Shown here: piece after piece, positions 35,070 through 44,881 of the stretch
How positions within the stretch are numbered: position 1 is the first letter of the stretch
Layout: each line of letters opens with the position of its first letter
NCBI GenBank assembly: GCA_902778455.1
Contig: CACYXR010000005.1
Location: 1-64,000, forward strand
Source: an uncultured Selenomonadaceae bacterium
GTDB lineage: Bacteria; Bacillota; Negativicutes; Selenomonadales; Selenomonadaceae
Direction of reading: 5' to 3'
Length of the DNA stretch: 64,000 bases
The notes under the pieces: model-generated
The model's database searches: none
Seen by the model: only the letters and a program-made list of their open reading frames with translations
What the model was told of the DNA's origin: nothing
Program-made: the position numbers and the translations under genes

Positions 35070-36167
35070 ATGCCGCAAACGGAAACCTATACGCTCAATA
35101 TGGGGCCGCAGCATCCGTCGACCCACGGCGTTTTGCGGGTGTCATTAGAGTTGGACGGCGAAACGATTTTGAAAGCGACGCCGATTATGGGCTACCTGCA
35201 CCGGGGCATCGAGAAGCTGCTGGAGTCGCGGACATATATACAGGGCGTTCCCTATACGGATCGGCTTGACTATGTGTCGTCGATGAACAATAATCTCGGC
35301 TATTGCCGGGCGGTAGAGGAGCTGGCTCAGATCGAGGTGCCGGAGCGGGCGGAATATATCCGCGTGATTGTCGCTGAGCTGAACCGAATTGCAAGTCATC
35401 TGGTCTTCATTGGCTCACTGGCAATCGATCTTGGCGCGAGTACCGGAATGCTTTATGCGTTCCGCGACCGGGAGAAAGTGCTGGATCTTTTCGACCTCGT
35501 CTGCGGTGCGCGCATGACGTTCCATTATATCCGCGTTGGTGGCGTCAGCGCTGATTTGCCGCCTGAATTTGCAGCGAAGTGCGACGAGTTTTTGAAAATC
35601 CTGCCGGAATTTATGCAGGAATATGAGGATATTTTGACTGGCAACGAGATTTTCCAGCATCGCCTGAAAGGCACTTCGCGTATGACGAAAGAGCAGGCGC
35701 TCAGTCACAACATGACAGGGCCGAATATTCGCGCTGTGGGAGTACCATTCGACATTCGCAAGGTGGACGGGTACGGCGCCTATCCGAAATTTGAGTTTGA
35801 CGTTCCTGTGGGGGAAACAGGTGACAATTGGGATCGCTTCCGGGTGCGCTATCAGGAGATTTATGAAAGCGCGAAGATCATTCGGCAGGCTCTGGACGGA
35901 CTGCCGGAGGGTGATTTCATGGCAAAGTTCCCGAAGGTATTGCGCCCGCCTAAGGGAGAGGTGTACAGCCGGACGGAAGGGACGCGGGGCGAGCTGGGAT
36001 TTTATATCGTAAGCGACGGCTCGACGAAACCGTACCGCGTGCATATCCGCCGCCCGTCGTTCATCAATCTGCAAGGGTTGGACGATATGTGCCGGGGAAT
36101 GCTGATCGGCGACTCGGTTGCCGCGTTTTCCGCCATTGATCCGCTGATGGGGGAGGTGGATTGCTGA
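35070..36167 (+). CDS. nuoD: NADH-quinone oxidoreductase subunit D
   Basis: NuoD forms the quinone-binding cavity with NuoB and descends from [NiFe]-hydrogenase large subunits. The 365-residue protein opens with [17 protein letters not shown] and has [21 protein letters not shown] and the C-terminal [13 protein letters not shown] and DPLMGEVDC. The hydrogenase nickel cysteines are lacking, as expected for complex I. AAAAGGAGG precedes the ATG. Confidence 0.96.
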   Translation: MPQTETYTLNMGPQHPSTHGVLRVSLELDGETILKATPIMGYLHRGIEKLLESRTYIQGVPYTDRLDYVSSMNNNLGYCRAVEELAQIEVPERAEYIRVIVAELNRIASHLVFIGSLAIDLGASTGMLYAFRDREKVLDLFDLVCGARMTFHYIRVGGVSADLPPEFAAKCDEFLKILPEFMQEYEDILTGNEIFQHRLKGTSRMTKEQALSHNMTGPNIRAVGVPFDIRKVDGYGAYPKFEFDVPVGETGDNWDRFRVRYQEIYESAKIIRQALDGLPEGDFMAKFPKVLRPPKGEVYSRTEGTRGELGFYIVSDGSTKPYRVHIRRPSFINLQGLDDMCRGMLIGDSVAAFSAIDPLMGEVDC

Positions 36168-37228
36168 TGGAACTCTGGAATATGATTATGGAGCATGGCG
36201 TCGTAAGCACGGCAGCGGAAACCCTGCGCTGGTTTCTCATGCTGATTTTTGGCAGCGAACTGATTGTGAATATTATAATGAAAGGCGTTGGCATAGGCGC
36301 AATCCTCGGACTGATTTCGGTGGCGGCCATTGTGTTCACTTATGGGGAGCGCAAGGTTTGCGCGTTCATGCAGGTTCGGATCGGGCCGAACCGCGTCGGC
36401 GGACGGTATGGACTATTGCAGCCTATTGCCGATATGCTGAAGCTGATGAGCAAGGAAGATATTATCCCGGAGGGGTGCGATCGGGTGGTCTGGGCGCTTG
36501 GTCCGATGCTGCTCTTTGTGCCCACGGCGCTTATCTATGCGTTTTTCCCTTTTGACAAAGGGATGGCTTTTGCCGATGTGAATGTGGGAATCTTCCTGAT
36601 GCTGGCCATTTCTTCCCAGTCGGTGCTGCCGTTTTTGATCAGCGGTTACGCGTCAAACAGCAAGTACGCGTTCATCGGAGGCATGCGCACGGTGGCGCAG
36701 ATGCTTTCCTATGAAGCGCCGATGGTATTTTCGTTACTCGGCGTCGTGATGCTGTCCGGTTCCATGCGTATGTGCGACATTGTTGAAGCGCAAAGCCAAC
36801 AGCTGTGGTTTGTTTTAATGCAGCCCATCGCTTTCGTGGTGTTCGTGATTTCTGCGACGGCGGAGACGAACCGAACGCCGTTCGACCTCGTGGAGGATGA
36901 GGCGGAAATTGTCGCAGGGCCGTTCGCTGAATACAGCGGCATGCGCTGGGCGCTGTTCTTCCTTGCTGAGTACGCGAACCTGCTGTCCGTATCGATCCTG
37001 ACGACAGTGTTTTTCCTCGGCGGCTGGAACGGGCCGTTTTTGCCGGGCGTCGTCTGGTTCGGCTTGAAGGTGCTGGCGATGGTTTTCGTGTTCATGTGGT
37101 TCCGCTGGACGTTCCCGCGCACGCGCATCGACCAGATGCTCGCCTTTAGCTGGAAAGTGCTTTTGCCGCTGGCGCTTGCCAATGTGCTGTTTACTGGCTT
37201 GGGCATCTATGCGCGGCAGTGGTTTTGA
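36167..37228 (+). CDS. nuoH: NADH-quinone oxidoreductase subunit H
   Basis: NuoH links the quinone cavity to the membrane arm. The 353-residue protein has about eight membrane helices and the family motifs TYGERKVCAFMQVRIGPNRVG (read in part), SYEAPMVFSL, and ETNRTPFDLVEDEAEIVAG on the loop facing NuoB and NuoD. ATG 36167 overlaps the nuoD stop (TGATG) with GGGAGGTGG upstream. Confidence 0.96.
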   Translation: MELWNMIMEHGVVSTAAETLRWFLMLIFGSELIVNIIMKGVGIGAILGLISVAAIVFTYGERKVCAFMQVRIGPNRVGGRYGLLQPIADMLKLMSKEDIIPEGCDRVVWALGPMLLFVPTALIYAFFPFDKGMAFADVNVGIFLMLAISSQSVLPFLISGYASNSKYAFIGGMRTVAQMLSYEAPMVFSLLGVVMLSGSMRMCDIVEAQSQQLWFVLMQPIAFVVFVISATAETNRTPFDLVEDEAEIVAGPFAEYSGMRWALFFLAEYANLLSVSILTTVFFLGGWNGPFLPGVVWFGLKVLAMVFVFMWFRWTFPRTRIDQMLAFSWKVLLPLALANVLFTGLGIYARQWF

Positions 37229-37247
37229 TAAATAAGGAGGCTGACGA

Positions 37248-37739
37248 ATGTTTGGGGAAGGCCTTTTGACGGGTATGGGCGTCACTTGGAAACATTTCTG
37301 GGGAAAGAAGGAGACGTTCTGCTACCCGGAGGAAAAGCTGCCAATGACGGAGCGGTTCCGTGGTGGCCATTTGGTGCTCGACCATAAAAAGTGTATCGCC
37401 TGTTCGTTGTGCTCGCTGGCATGTCCGAATCAGGCGATTAAACTGAAGATTGTGCCAGACGCAAAAAAGAAACGGCACATGCAGAGCTATATCCATCTCG
37501 TCGGGCGATGCCTGTACTGCAATCTATGCGTAGAGGCCTGTAATATGCACGCACTGGCTTGGGATAAGAACTACGCAATCTCGACTTGGCACAAAGAGGA
37601 AATGGAAGACGAACTGGTGACCGCCGAGGGGCTGGCGTATTTCCATGAAACGATGGAAAAAGCGAAAGCCGAGGCCGAGGAGGAAGCCAAGGTCAAAGCC
37701 GAAGTGGAGGCACAAAAAGCCGAGGGAGGTGACGCCTGA
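37248..37739 (+). CDS. nuoI: NADH-quinone oxidoreductase subunit I
   Basis: A 163-residue ferredoxin-like subunit holding two [4Fe-4S] clusters between the electron input and N2. Motif one is CIACSLCSLACP (about 50-61); motif two is CLYCNLCVEACN (about 89-100), in which Asn replaces the usual Pro after the last Cys. The C-terminal 35 residues are a charged Ala/Glu/Lys helix (EKAKAEAEEEAKVKAEVEAQ) that is longer than in most relatives. With no NuoEFG encoded here, this subunit is the likely docking point for a ferredoxin. Confidence 0.94.
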   Translation: MFGEGLLTGMGVTWKHFWGKKETFCYPEEKLPMTERFRGGHLVLDHKKCIACSLCSLACPNQAIKLKIVPDAKKKRHMQSYIHLVGRCLYCNLCVEACNMHALAWDKNYAISTWHKEEMEDELVTAEGLAYFHETMEKAKAEAEEEAKVKAEVEAQKAEGGDA

Positions 37740-38317
37740 TGGACGCGGTTTTTGAGCAGGTGCACGGCCTTGTCGCTTGGGGGCTGGCGTTTGCCAACGA
37801 ATACGAGGCTCCGGCGTTGATCGAGGCGGGCGTGTTCTTCCTGTTCGCAGGGCTCGCGCTGCTTTTTGCCTGCGGCGTGATTTTTTTCCGGAATGTCGTG
37901 CACAGTGCTCTGTCGCTTACGGCGACCTTCATCTGCGTCGCATGCCTGTATCTTTCCATTGGCGCGGATTTCATGGGCGCTGTCCAGATTCTCGTTTACG
38001 GCGGCGCGGTGGCCGTGTTGATTGTCATGGCGATTATGTTGACGCGGCGCGATGACATGGCGCACTCGAATCCGTCCCGCGGTTTGTTCCGGCATGCGGC
38101 CGCGGCGGTTGTGGCTGGGCTGTTTCTGCTGGGAATGTCGGCGGTGGCAATCCTTTCGCCTTTCCATTCCGCACCACAATCTCTTGGGGATGCGGCGCCG
38201 GGATTGGCTGACTTGATGCTGACACATTATGTGCTGCCTTTTGAGGTGGCCGCCGTATTGCTCCTTATGGCAATGATTGGGGCACTCGTTTTGGCGAAGG
38301 GGGCGGACGAGCGATGA
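37739..38317 (+). CDS. nuoJ: NADH-quinone oxidoreductase subunit J
   Basis: A membrane-arm subunit of 192 residues with five predicted helices. The family helix AVQILVYGGAVAVLIVMAIM, whose pi-bulge is important for coupling, is plain in the middle. It overlaps nuoI by one base (TGATG) and nuoK starts inside its end. Confidence 0.93.
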   Translation: MDAVFEQVHGLVAWGLAFANEYEAPALIEAGVFFLFAGLALLFACGVIFFRNVVHSALSLTATFICVACLYLSIGADFMGAVQILVYGGAVAVLIVMAIMLTRRDDMAHSNPSRGLFRHAAAAVVAGLFLLGMSAVAILSPFHSAPQSLGDAAPGLADLMLTHYVLPFEVAAVLLLMAMIGALVLAKGADER

Positions 38318-38658
38318 TGAGTTTTATAGAGTTCATGCAGCTTGCGACCCACGTCGGGCTTCATCATTTTTTGCTCTTTTCGGCAATCCTTTTCGCCATC
38401 GGGCTTTTCGGCCTTCTGACAAAAAAAGGATTGATTCCGCTGCTGATGTGCGTGGAGCTGATGTTGAATGCGGTCAATATCAATTTGGTGGCGTTCAACC
38501 ATTATATGCCGGTTCCCGATTACACGGGGCAACTGATGGCGATTTTCTCTGTCGCGGTAGCGGCGTCCGAGATTGCGGTGGGCGTGGCACTGGCGTTCCG
38601 CATTTACCGCGACCGAGGCACGGTAAACGTTGACGAGCTTGAGAAACTGAAAGGGTAA
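38314..38658 (+). CDS. nuoK: NADH-quinone oxidoreductase subunit K
   Basis: A 114-residue membrane subunit with three helices. The two conserved membrane glutamates used in proton transfer are in MCVELMLNAVNINLVAF and AASEIAVGVAL. It overlaps nuoJ by four bases. Confidence 0.95.
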   Translation: MMSFIEFMQLATHVGLHHFLLFSAILFAIGLFGLLTKKGLIPLLMCVELMLNAVNINLVAFNHYMPVPDYTGQLMAIFSVAVAASEIAVGVALAFRIYRDRGTVNVDELEKLKG

Positions 38659-38670
38659 GGAGGGAGCTTG

Positions 38671-40569
38671 ATGATTGATTTTGCGCTTTATCACGCATGG
38701 CTGATCCCGCTTCTTCCGGCGCTGGCGTTTGTAGTCATTGGACTTGGCACGCGGCAGGACAAAAAGACGTCGGCCATCATCGGCATTACGGCAATCAGCG
38801 CCAGCTTCCTGCTTTCGCTGGGCGTCGTCGGCGCGGTGCTGACAAAACGGATTGTTATGGCGGATCCATTTGTGATGAAGACGGTCTGGGCGCGTATCGG
38901 CGGCATGGAGCTCGGCATGGGCGCGTTGATCGACCCGCTGACGGCGATGATGCTGGTGGTCGTCACAACGGTGGCCCTGATGGTCAATATTTATTCTGTC
39001 GGTTACATGGAGCATGATTCTGGCATGGGACGGTTCTTCGCATTCCTGTCGCTGTTTGCGGCATCGATGCTGGGCCTCGTCATTTCCGTGAACTTCTTGC
39101 AGATGTATATTTTCTGGGAAGGCGTCGGACTTTGCTCGTACCTCTTGATCGGCTTCTACTATTATAAGATCTCGGCGCGGGAGGCCGCGAAAAAGGCGTT
39201 CATCACGACGCGCATCGGCGACTTCGGGATGCTGCTCGGCATCCTGCTTTTGCAGATTAATTTCGGGACGCTGGATTTCATCGAATTGAAAACGCTGGTG
39301 CCTCAATATATCTGGGTATCCGGCACGAGCTTCCTGACGGTGATCGGGCTGCTGCTGTTTATCGGCCCAATCGGTAAGTCGGGACAGTTCCCGCTTCACG
39401 TCTGGCTGCCGGACGCGATGGAAGGTCCTACGCCTGTTTCGGCATTGATCCACGCGGCGACGATGGTGGTTGCGGGTGTCTATCTGATCGGGCGCGCCTA
39501 TTTCATATTCGCTGAGCTCCCGATTGTATTGAATGTGATTGCGTGGCTCGGCGGCTTTACCGCGTTTTTTGCGGCAACGATCGCGATTACCCAGCGTCCC
39601 TTCAAACGGATTCTAGCTTACTCGACCATCAGTCAGCTCGGTTATATGATGCTGGCGCTCGGCGTCGGTTCGCTGTCGGCTTCGATGTTCCACCTGATGA
39701 CCCACGCGTTTTTCAAGGCGCTGATGTTCCTTTGCGCGGGCGCGGTCATTGAGGCGATGCACGAGGAAGCGGACATTTTCAAGATGGGCGGCCTTCGCCA
39801 TCGGATGCCCGTGACCTTCAAGTGTATGGCCATTGGGGTGGTGGCGATTGCGGGATTGCCGCCGTTCGCGGGCTTTTTCTCGAAGGACGCGATTCTCGCC
39901 GCCGCTGCGGAGGTTAGCTTCCCGCTGTATCTGCTGGCTTCGGTCACGGCGTTTATGACGGCGTTCTATATGTCGCGGCTGTTGTTTGTTGCTTTCTTTG
40001 GCGAGGTCAGGGATGATTGCCCTGCTCAGGAGACAAACGCGTTCATGCGCTGGCCGCTGGTGGTACTGGCGGTGCTTTCTGTGATCAGCGGCGCTTGGGG
40101 ACATTTTGCGGGTTTCAGTGATTGGGTGTTTTACGGTGTGCGTGAAGAGGAAGCGATTAATTGGACGATAGCGGGCAGTTCCATCGTGCTTTCGCTAATC
40201 GCGATGTGGTGGGCCTATCAGATTTACGTCGTGAAGCGCTGGTCGTCGTTCCAGATAGCGCGGCGGCTTGGTGTGCTCTACGATTTAAGTTACCACGCCT
40301 ATTACATTGATGAGATTTACGCGTTTTTCCGTGAATTAACGGTGGACAAAATCGGGAGGCTCTCTCTTTGGATTGACACCCATATTGTCGACGGCATTGT
40401 ACATGGGCTCGGACGTCTGACGAAGGGAATCAGTGTCGTGTTGGCACTGCCGCAGAACGGTGACACTCAGCAATACGTCGCGATATTCTACACCGGCGTC
40501 ATCGCGCTAGTGGCCTACAGCCTGTTTTATGCGGTGAAAATTCTTTCAGTGACGGGAGGTGCGTTCTGA
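38671..40569 (+). CDS. nuoL: NADH-quinone oxidoreductase subunit L
   Basis: The largest antiporter-like proton-pumping subunit, 632 residues with many membrane helices and the lateral helix at the C terminus. Motifs include FFAFLSLFAASMLGLV, FWEGVGLCSYLLIGFYY (key Glu), PLHVWLPDAMEGPTPVSAL, IHAATMVVAGVYL and STISQLGYMMLALG. ATG 38671 has TAAGGAGGGA upstream; TTG 38668 is less likely. nuoM overlaps its stop by one base. Confidence 0.95.
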   Translation: MIDFALYHAWLIPLLPALAFVVIGLGTRQDKKTSAIIGITAISASFLLSLGVVGAVLTKRIVMADPFVMKTVWARIGGMELGMGALIDPLTAMMLVVVTTVALMVNIYSVGYMEHDSGMGRFFAFLSLFAASMLGLVISVNFLQMYIFWEGVGLCSYLLIGFYYYKISAREAAKKAFITTRIGDFGMLLGILLLQINFGTLDFIELKTLVPQYIWVSGTSFLTVIGLLLFIGPIGKSGQFPLHVWLPDAMEGPTPVSALIHAATMVVAGVYLIGRAYFIFAELPIVLNVIAWLGGFTAFFAATIAITQRPFKRILAYSTISQLGYMMLALGVGSLSASMFHLMTHAFFKALMFLCAGAVIEAMHEEADIFKMGGLRHRMPVTFKCMAIGVVAIAGLPPFAGFFSKDAILAAAAEVSFPLYLLASVTAFMTAFYMSRLLFVAFFGEVRDDCPAQETNAFMRWPLVVLAVLSVISGAWGHFAGFSDWVFYGVREEEAINWTIAGSSIVLSLIAMWWAYQIYVVKRWSSFQIARRLGVLYDLSYHAYYIDEIYAFFRELTVDKIGRLSLWIDTHIVDGIVHGLGRLTKGISVVLALPQNGDTQQYVAIFYTGVIALVAYSLFYAVKILSVTGGAF

Positions 40570-42107
40570 TGGAGTTTCCGTTGCTTTCCACCATTTTGCT
40601 CGCCCCTCTCGTGGCAGCTTTCGCGCTTTGCTTCGTGCCGAAGGATGACAGGGAGACTATCCGAAGGGGTGCGGCTTTTGCGACGATCTTCATGCTGTGC
40701 ATGACTGTCTACGCGTTTTTCAACTTCGATACGTTGGAGGGCGGGGTGCAGTTTGTTGAAAAAATCCCATGGGTGGAAGACCTTGGCGTTTGTTATTCGG
40801 TAGGCGTTGACGGTATCTCGATGCCGCTGCTGCTGTTGGTGGGCGTTATTGGAATTTCCGCCGTCTACACGTCGTGGAACACCGAAAAGCGGCCGAAGGA
40901 ATTTTTCATCCTGCTGCTGCTCTTGATTGCGGGCGTCACCGGTACGTTCATCGCGCAGGATTTGTTCCTGTTTCTGCTTTCCTATGAGTTGTTCGTGATT
41001 CCGGTGTTCATCATGGTGTTGGTTTGGGGCTCGACGAAGCGGCTGCCGAAGGAATTTGTCGGCATGAAGTTCATCGTGTTCTTACTGATGGGCTCGGCCT
41101 TTATGTTGGTTGGCGTCGTGATGCTATATGTGAACGCGTACCCCGCCGGGGAGCGCACCTTCGATTTTGCCGCATTGCGGATGGCTGGGGAAATGGGGCA
41201 TTTCAGCGACAGCTTCCAGATTTCCACCTTCCCGCTGTTGCTTTTGGGGTTCGGTTCTCTGCTTTCGATGTTCCCGTTCCACAGCTGGTCGCCGGATGGT
41301 CATGCCGCTGCGCCTACGGCTGTCTCAATGATTCACGCGGGCATTCTGAAAAAACTTGGCGCTTACGGTTTGATTCGGGTCGGTGTGCTACTCTTGCCTG
41401 TCGGCGCGAAATACTGGTCACCGCTGATCGTTACGACGGCGGTCATGGGCGTGCTCTACGCGGCCTATATCGTCATGGCGCAGAAGGATCTCAAGTATAT
41501 CATCGGCTATTCGTCGGTGTCGCATATGGGCTATATCCTGCTCGGCATCATGACGCTGAACGCGACAAGCGTTTCTGGTGCAGTGGCGAACATGGTGGCT
41601 CACGGCATGATGACGGCACTGTTCTTCTCGCAGATTGGCTATATCTATGAGAGAACACATCTGCGGAGCATTCCGGAGCTGCGAGGTCTTGCGCATTATA
41701 TGCCGCATCTGACCATCGGTTTCATGTTGGCGGGCATGACATCACTGGGCCTTCCGGGGCTGATTGAGTTCCTGCCGGAGTTTACGATTTTCGTCGGCAC
41801 ATTCGGCGTTTATCCAGTGCAGGCGCTGATCGCGATTTTCGTAATCGTGTTCACCGCGCTTTACGTTTTGCGTCTTTTGGCGACGTTGCTTTTCGGGCCG
41901 GCGGACGAGAAATACGCCGAGATTCCAGACGAGCAGGGGGCGTCGATGGTGCCGCTCCTTGTGCTTGGCGCTTTCATCGTCGGTTTCGGCCTGTTCCCAA
42001 GTCTTTTGATGAACGTCATCAACTGCGGCATCGAGCCGCTGGCGCCGGTCTTTGAGCAGATCGCAAACGCGCCTACGATGATGGGGACGATGGGAGGTGT
42101 TCGGTGA
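40569..42107 (+). CDS. nuoM: NADH-quinone oxidoreductase subunit M
   Basis: An antiporter-like proton-pumping subunit of 512 residues. FLLSYELFVIPVFIMVLVWG holds the conserved Glu, FHSWSPDGHAAAPTAVSM is the antiporter motif loop, and SSVSHMGYILLGI follows. GSTKR and the rest match NuoM more than NuoN. It starts in the nuoL stop and ends in the nuoN start. Confidence 0.95.
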   Translation: MEFPLLSTILLAPLVAAFALCFVPKDDRETIRRGAAFATIFMLCMTVYAFFNFDTLEGGVQFVEKIPWVEDLGVCYSVGVDGISMPLLLLVGVIGISAVYTSWNTEKRPKEFFILLLLLIAGVTGTFIAQDLFLFLLSYELFVIPVFIMVLVWGSTKRLPKEFVGMKFIVFLLMGSAFMLVGVVMLYVNAYPAGERTFDFAALRMAGEMGHFSDSFQISTFPLLLLGFGSLLSMFPFHSWSPDGHAAAPTAVSMIHAGILKKLGAYGLIRVGVLLLPVGAKYWSPLIVTTAVMGVLYAAYIVMAQKDLKYIIGYSSVSHMGYILLGIMTLNATSVSGAVANMVAHGMMTALFFSQIGYIYERTHLRSIPELRGLAHYMPHLTIGFMLAGMTSLGLPGLIEFLPEFTIFVGTFGVYPVQALIAIFVIVFTALYVLRLLATLLFGPADEKYAEIPDEQGASMVPLLVLGAFIVGFGLFPSLLMNVINCGIEPLAPVFEQIANAPTMMGTMGGVR

Positions 42108-43549
42108 TGATGGATTTTTGGGCAATCAGCATAGAAATCGCAATCACCGTCCTGTTGCTGCTGACGCTTCTCGTCGACCTGATGCTCCCGAAGGAATCGG
42201 ATCGTAGGCCTGTGGCGTTCATCACGGTCATCGGACTCGTTTCCGTGTTCGTCTTTTCGCTAGGGCAATATCATCTTTCGCCGAGCGAGACGTTCTATCT
42301 TGGTCTTTTCATCGCCGATAATTATTCACTTTTCTTTAAGCAGCTATTTATTCTCGGCATGATTTTCGTCGTGCTGTTCTCGCTGGAATACACGCATAAG
42401 TTCATCCGGTATCGCGGTGAGTTCTATTCGCTCCTGCTGTCCGCTTTGCTCGGTATGTGCGTGATGGCTTCGGCCAACGACTTTATCACGCTGTTTGTCG
42501 GTCTCGAACTGATGACAATCTCGTTTTACATCCTCGTCGGTTTCCGCATGGACAAAGCGGAGTCCAGTGAGGCGGCGGTCAAGTATCTTTTGGTCGGCTC
42601 TGGCTCCACGGCGGTCATGCTCTATGGCGTCAGTCTGATTTACGGCGCGACGGGAAGCCTCGACTTCGTGACTATCTGCCGCAATATCCATTTGTTTTAC
42701 GCTGCGGGGCTTGCGGGCGTCGTGCTGATCATGGCAGGCTTCTTCTTCAAGCTTTCCGCGATTCCGTTCCACATGTGGGCGCCTGATGTCTATGAGGGCG
42801 CACCGACGCCGATCACCGCGCTTCTGGCCATGAGCTCGAAGGCGGCGGGACTTGCTGTGTTCATGCGCGTGCTCTATGTGGCGTTCCCGATTCTTGGCAC
42901 TTACTGGATGACGTTGCTTGCCGTGATTTCCGCACTCTCGATGATTGGCGGCAATATCATGGCGATGAAGCAGAAAGACGTCAAACGGATGATGGCGTAC
43001 TCGTCAATCGCGCAGGCCGGATACATGATGGCGGCGATGGCGTCGGCGGATTACGCCGGAATCAAGGCTGTGATGTTCTACGCGACGCTCTATCTTTTCG
43101 CGAATGTTGGCGCGTTTGCCGTGCTGTCTGTCGTGGAAGAGGAGCGGGGCGGCACGACCCACGGGCATTTGACAGGGCTTTCGGAGGCGTCGCCGATGTT
43201 GGCGGCGGTCATGACGATTTCGCTGGTTTCGATGGCAGGCGTACCACCGACGGCGGGCTTCGCCGGGAAAATCTATATTTTCACGGCGGCAGTCGATTAT
43301 GGCTATGTTTGGCTGGCCTTCGTCGGTTTCATAATGTCGATGATGTCCATTTACTATTATCTGCTTGTAGTGCGGGCCATGTACCGCGACCTGGAGCAGA
43401 AGGAAACGGAATGTGCGCGCTCGATTGCGCCGCCCTTTTCCGTTCGCATCACCGCTTTGCTTTCCGCCGCAGCGACACTGGTCGTCGGCGTGTGGCCGGA
43501 TTTTCTGGCAAAGGCGACAAACTTCGCGTCTCAGACCTTCATGCGGTGA
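42107..43549 (+). CDS. nuoN: NADH-quinone oxidoreductase subunit N
   Basis: The third antiporter-like subunit, 480 residues. FVGLELMTISFYILVGFRM carries the conserved Glu, FHMWAPDVYEGAPTPITALL is typical of NuoN, and AYSSIAQAGYMMAAMA follows. ATG 42107 overlaps the nuoM stop with GGGAGGTG upstream. A strong two-way terminator follows, closing the cluster. Confidence 0.95.
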   Translation: MMDFWAISIEIAITVLLLLTLLVDLMLPKESDRRPVAFITVIGLVSVFVFSLGQYHLSPSETFYLGLFIADNYSLFFKQLFILGMIFVVLFSLEYTHKFIRYRGEFYSLLLSALLGMCVMASANDFITLFVGLELMTISFYILVGFRMDKAESSEAAVKYLLVGSGSTAVMLYGVSLIYGATGSLDFVTICRNIHLFYAAGLAGVVLIMAGFFFKLSAIPFHMWAPDVYEGAPTPITALLAMSSKAAGLAVFMRVLYVAFPILGTYWMTLLAVISALSMIGGNIMAMKQKDVKRMMAYSSIAQAGYMMAAMASADYAGIKAVMFYATLYLFANVGAFAVLSVVEEERGGTTHGHLTGLSEASPMLAAVMTISLVSMAGVPPTAGFAGKIYIFTAAVDYGYVWLAFVGFIMSMMSIYYYLLVVRAMYRDLEQKETECARSIAPPFSVRITALLSAAATLVVGVWPDFLAKATNFASQTFMR

Positions 43550-43565
43550 ATGTTCAATATAACGC

Positions 43566-43615
43566 AAAAGAGACTGTCTATGAAAAGGGATTTGATCATA
43601 GACAGTCTCTTTGTT
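43566..43615. terminator. Bidirectional terminator between nuoN and fba
   Basis: A perfect 17-bp stem, AAAGAGACTGTCTATGA (43566-43582) with its complement at 43595-43611. It has T residues on both sides and lies between two convergent genes. Confidence 0.85.
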
Positions 43616-43639
43616 ATACGTTATGTTTTGAAATTTGGA

Positions 43640-44605
43640 TTATGCTTTGCCGTTGCAGCCGAGCACGTGGACCAGTTTGTGCTTTACGATTTCCTTGATG
43701 TTTTCGCGGGCAGGGCCGAGGTATTCGCGCGGGTCAAATGCTGCCGGATGCGCGGCCATGTATTCGCGAATGCCTGCGGTCAGGCCGAGGCGCAGGTCGG
43801 AGTCGATGTTGATTTTGCAGACCGCCGATTTTGCTGCGCGGCGAAGCTGATCCTCAGGAATGCCGATGGCGTCGTCAAGAGCGCCACCGTTATCGTTGAT
43901 TATCTTGACAAATTTTGGGACGACGGAGGAAGCGCCGTGCAACACGATTGGGAAATTCGGCAGACGTTTCTCGATTTCTGCGAGGATGTCGAAGCGAAGT
44001 TCTGGCGGGACGAGCACACCTTCCGCGTTGCGCGTGCACTGGGACGGTTTGAACTTGAATGCGCCGTGGCTGGTGCCGATGGCGATGGCCAGCGAGTCGA
44101 CGCCGGTTTTCTCGACGAATTCCTGAACTTCCTCGGGACGAGTATAGGAAGCGTCTTCGGCTTTGACCTTGACATCATCCTCGATGCCCGCCAGCTTGCC
44201 GAGCTCGCCTTCAACAACGACACCTTTTGAATGTGCGTATTCAACGACTTTCTTTGTCACCGCAATATTGTCTTCGAAGCTGAGCTTGGAGCCGTCGATC
44301 ATGACGGAGGTAAAGCCGTCATCGACGCAGGACTTGCAGATGTCGAAATCCGCGCCGTGGTCAAGGTGCAGGCAGATGGGAAGATCCGTATCCTCAAGGG
44401 CGGCCTTGACGAGATGAACGAGATAAGCGGGTTTCGCGTATTTGCGTGCGCCGGCAGACACCTGAAGAATCAGCGGAGCGTTTTCTTCTTTCGCCGCCTC
44501 AGTGATGCCCTGGATGATTTCCATGTTGTTGACATTGAAGGCGCCGATGGCGTACCCGCCCGCATAGGCTTTTTTGAACATTTCCGTCGATGTGACTAAT
44601 GGCAT
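43640..44605 (-). CDS. fba: Class II fructose-1,6-bisphosphate aldolase
   Basis: A zinc-dependent glycolytic aldolase of 321 residues that splits fructose-1,6-bisphosphate into dihydroxyacetone phosphate and glyceraldehyde 3-phosphate. Zinc ligands and catalytic residues are in ICLHLDHGADFDICK (about 77-91) and in GTSHGAFKF and IVLHGASSV. KYAKPAYLVHLV and the substrate loop ending in YLGPAR are typical. AGGGGG precedes the ATG on the minus strand and a good promoter lies upstream. Confidence 0.96.
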   Translation of the reverse strand: MPLVTSTEMFKKAYAGGYAIGAFNVNNMEIIQGITEAAKEENAPLILQVSAGARKYAKPAYLVHLVKAALEDTDLPICLHLDHGADFDICKSCVDDGFTSVMIDGSKLSFEDNIAVTKKVVEYAHSKGVVVEGELGKLAGIEDDVKVKAEDASYTRPEEVQEFVEKTGVDSLAIAIGTSHGAFKFKPSQCTRNAEGVLVPPELRFDILAEIEKRLPNFPIVLHGASSVVPKFVKIINDNGGALDDAIGIPEDQLRRAAKSAVCKINIDSDLRLGLTAGIREYMAAHPAAFDPREYLGPARENIKEIVKHKLVHVLGCNGKA

Positions 44606-44649
44606 TTGAATACCCCCTTAAATTTTAATGTGTGGAACTTTTCTGCCTT

Positions 44650-44678
44650 ATTATACCATGTTCGGAAAAATCAGTCTA
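44650..44678 (-). promoter_or_regulatory. fba promoter
   Basis: On the minus strand: TAGACT (44678-44673), 17 bases, TATAAT (44655-44650), with TGG before the -10 box (extended -10). Confidence 0.65.
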
Positions 44679-44716
44679 CATTTCATTGATTTATTGCGCG
44701 GAAACGTCGATAAAAA

Positions 44717-44745
44717 TTGACAACGGACGCACTTTGTTTTATTAT
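44717..44745 (+). promoter_or_regulatory. Promoter of the RodZ-like gene
   Basis: TTGACA (44717-44722), 17 bases, TATTAT (44740-44745). A leader of about 130 bases follows with no clear structure. Confidence 0.6.
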
Positions 44746-44881
44746 TTATTATAAATAGTTCTATTACGGAAGGATTTTGGTTGTTTCCCTTGTGGAAACG
44801 GCATATATACAGAGGTTTTGAATGTGTCGCCGCTTTTTGGGATGCGGCGTTGTTTGCGTGCTGATTGGAGGAAATACGGTC

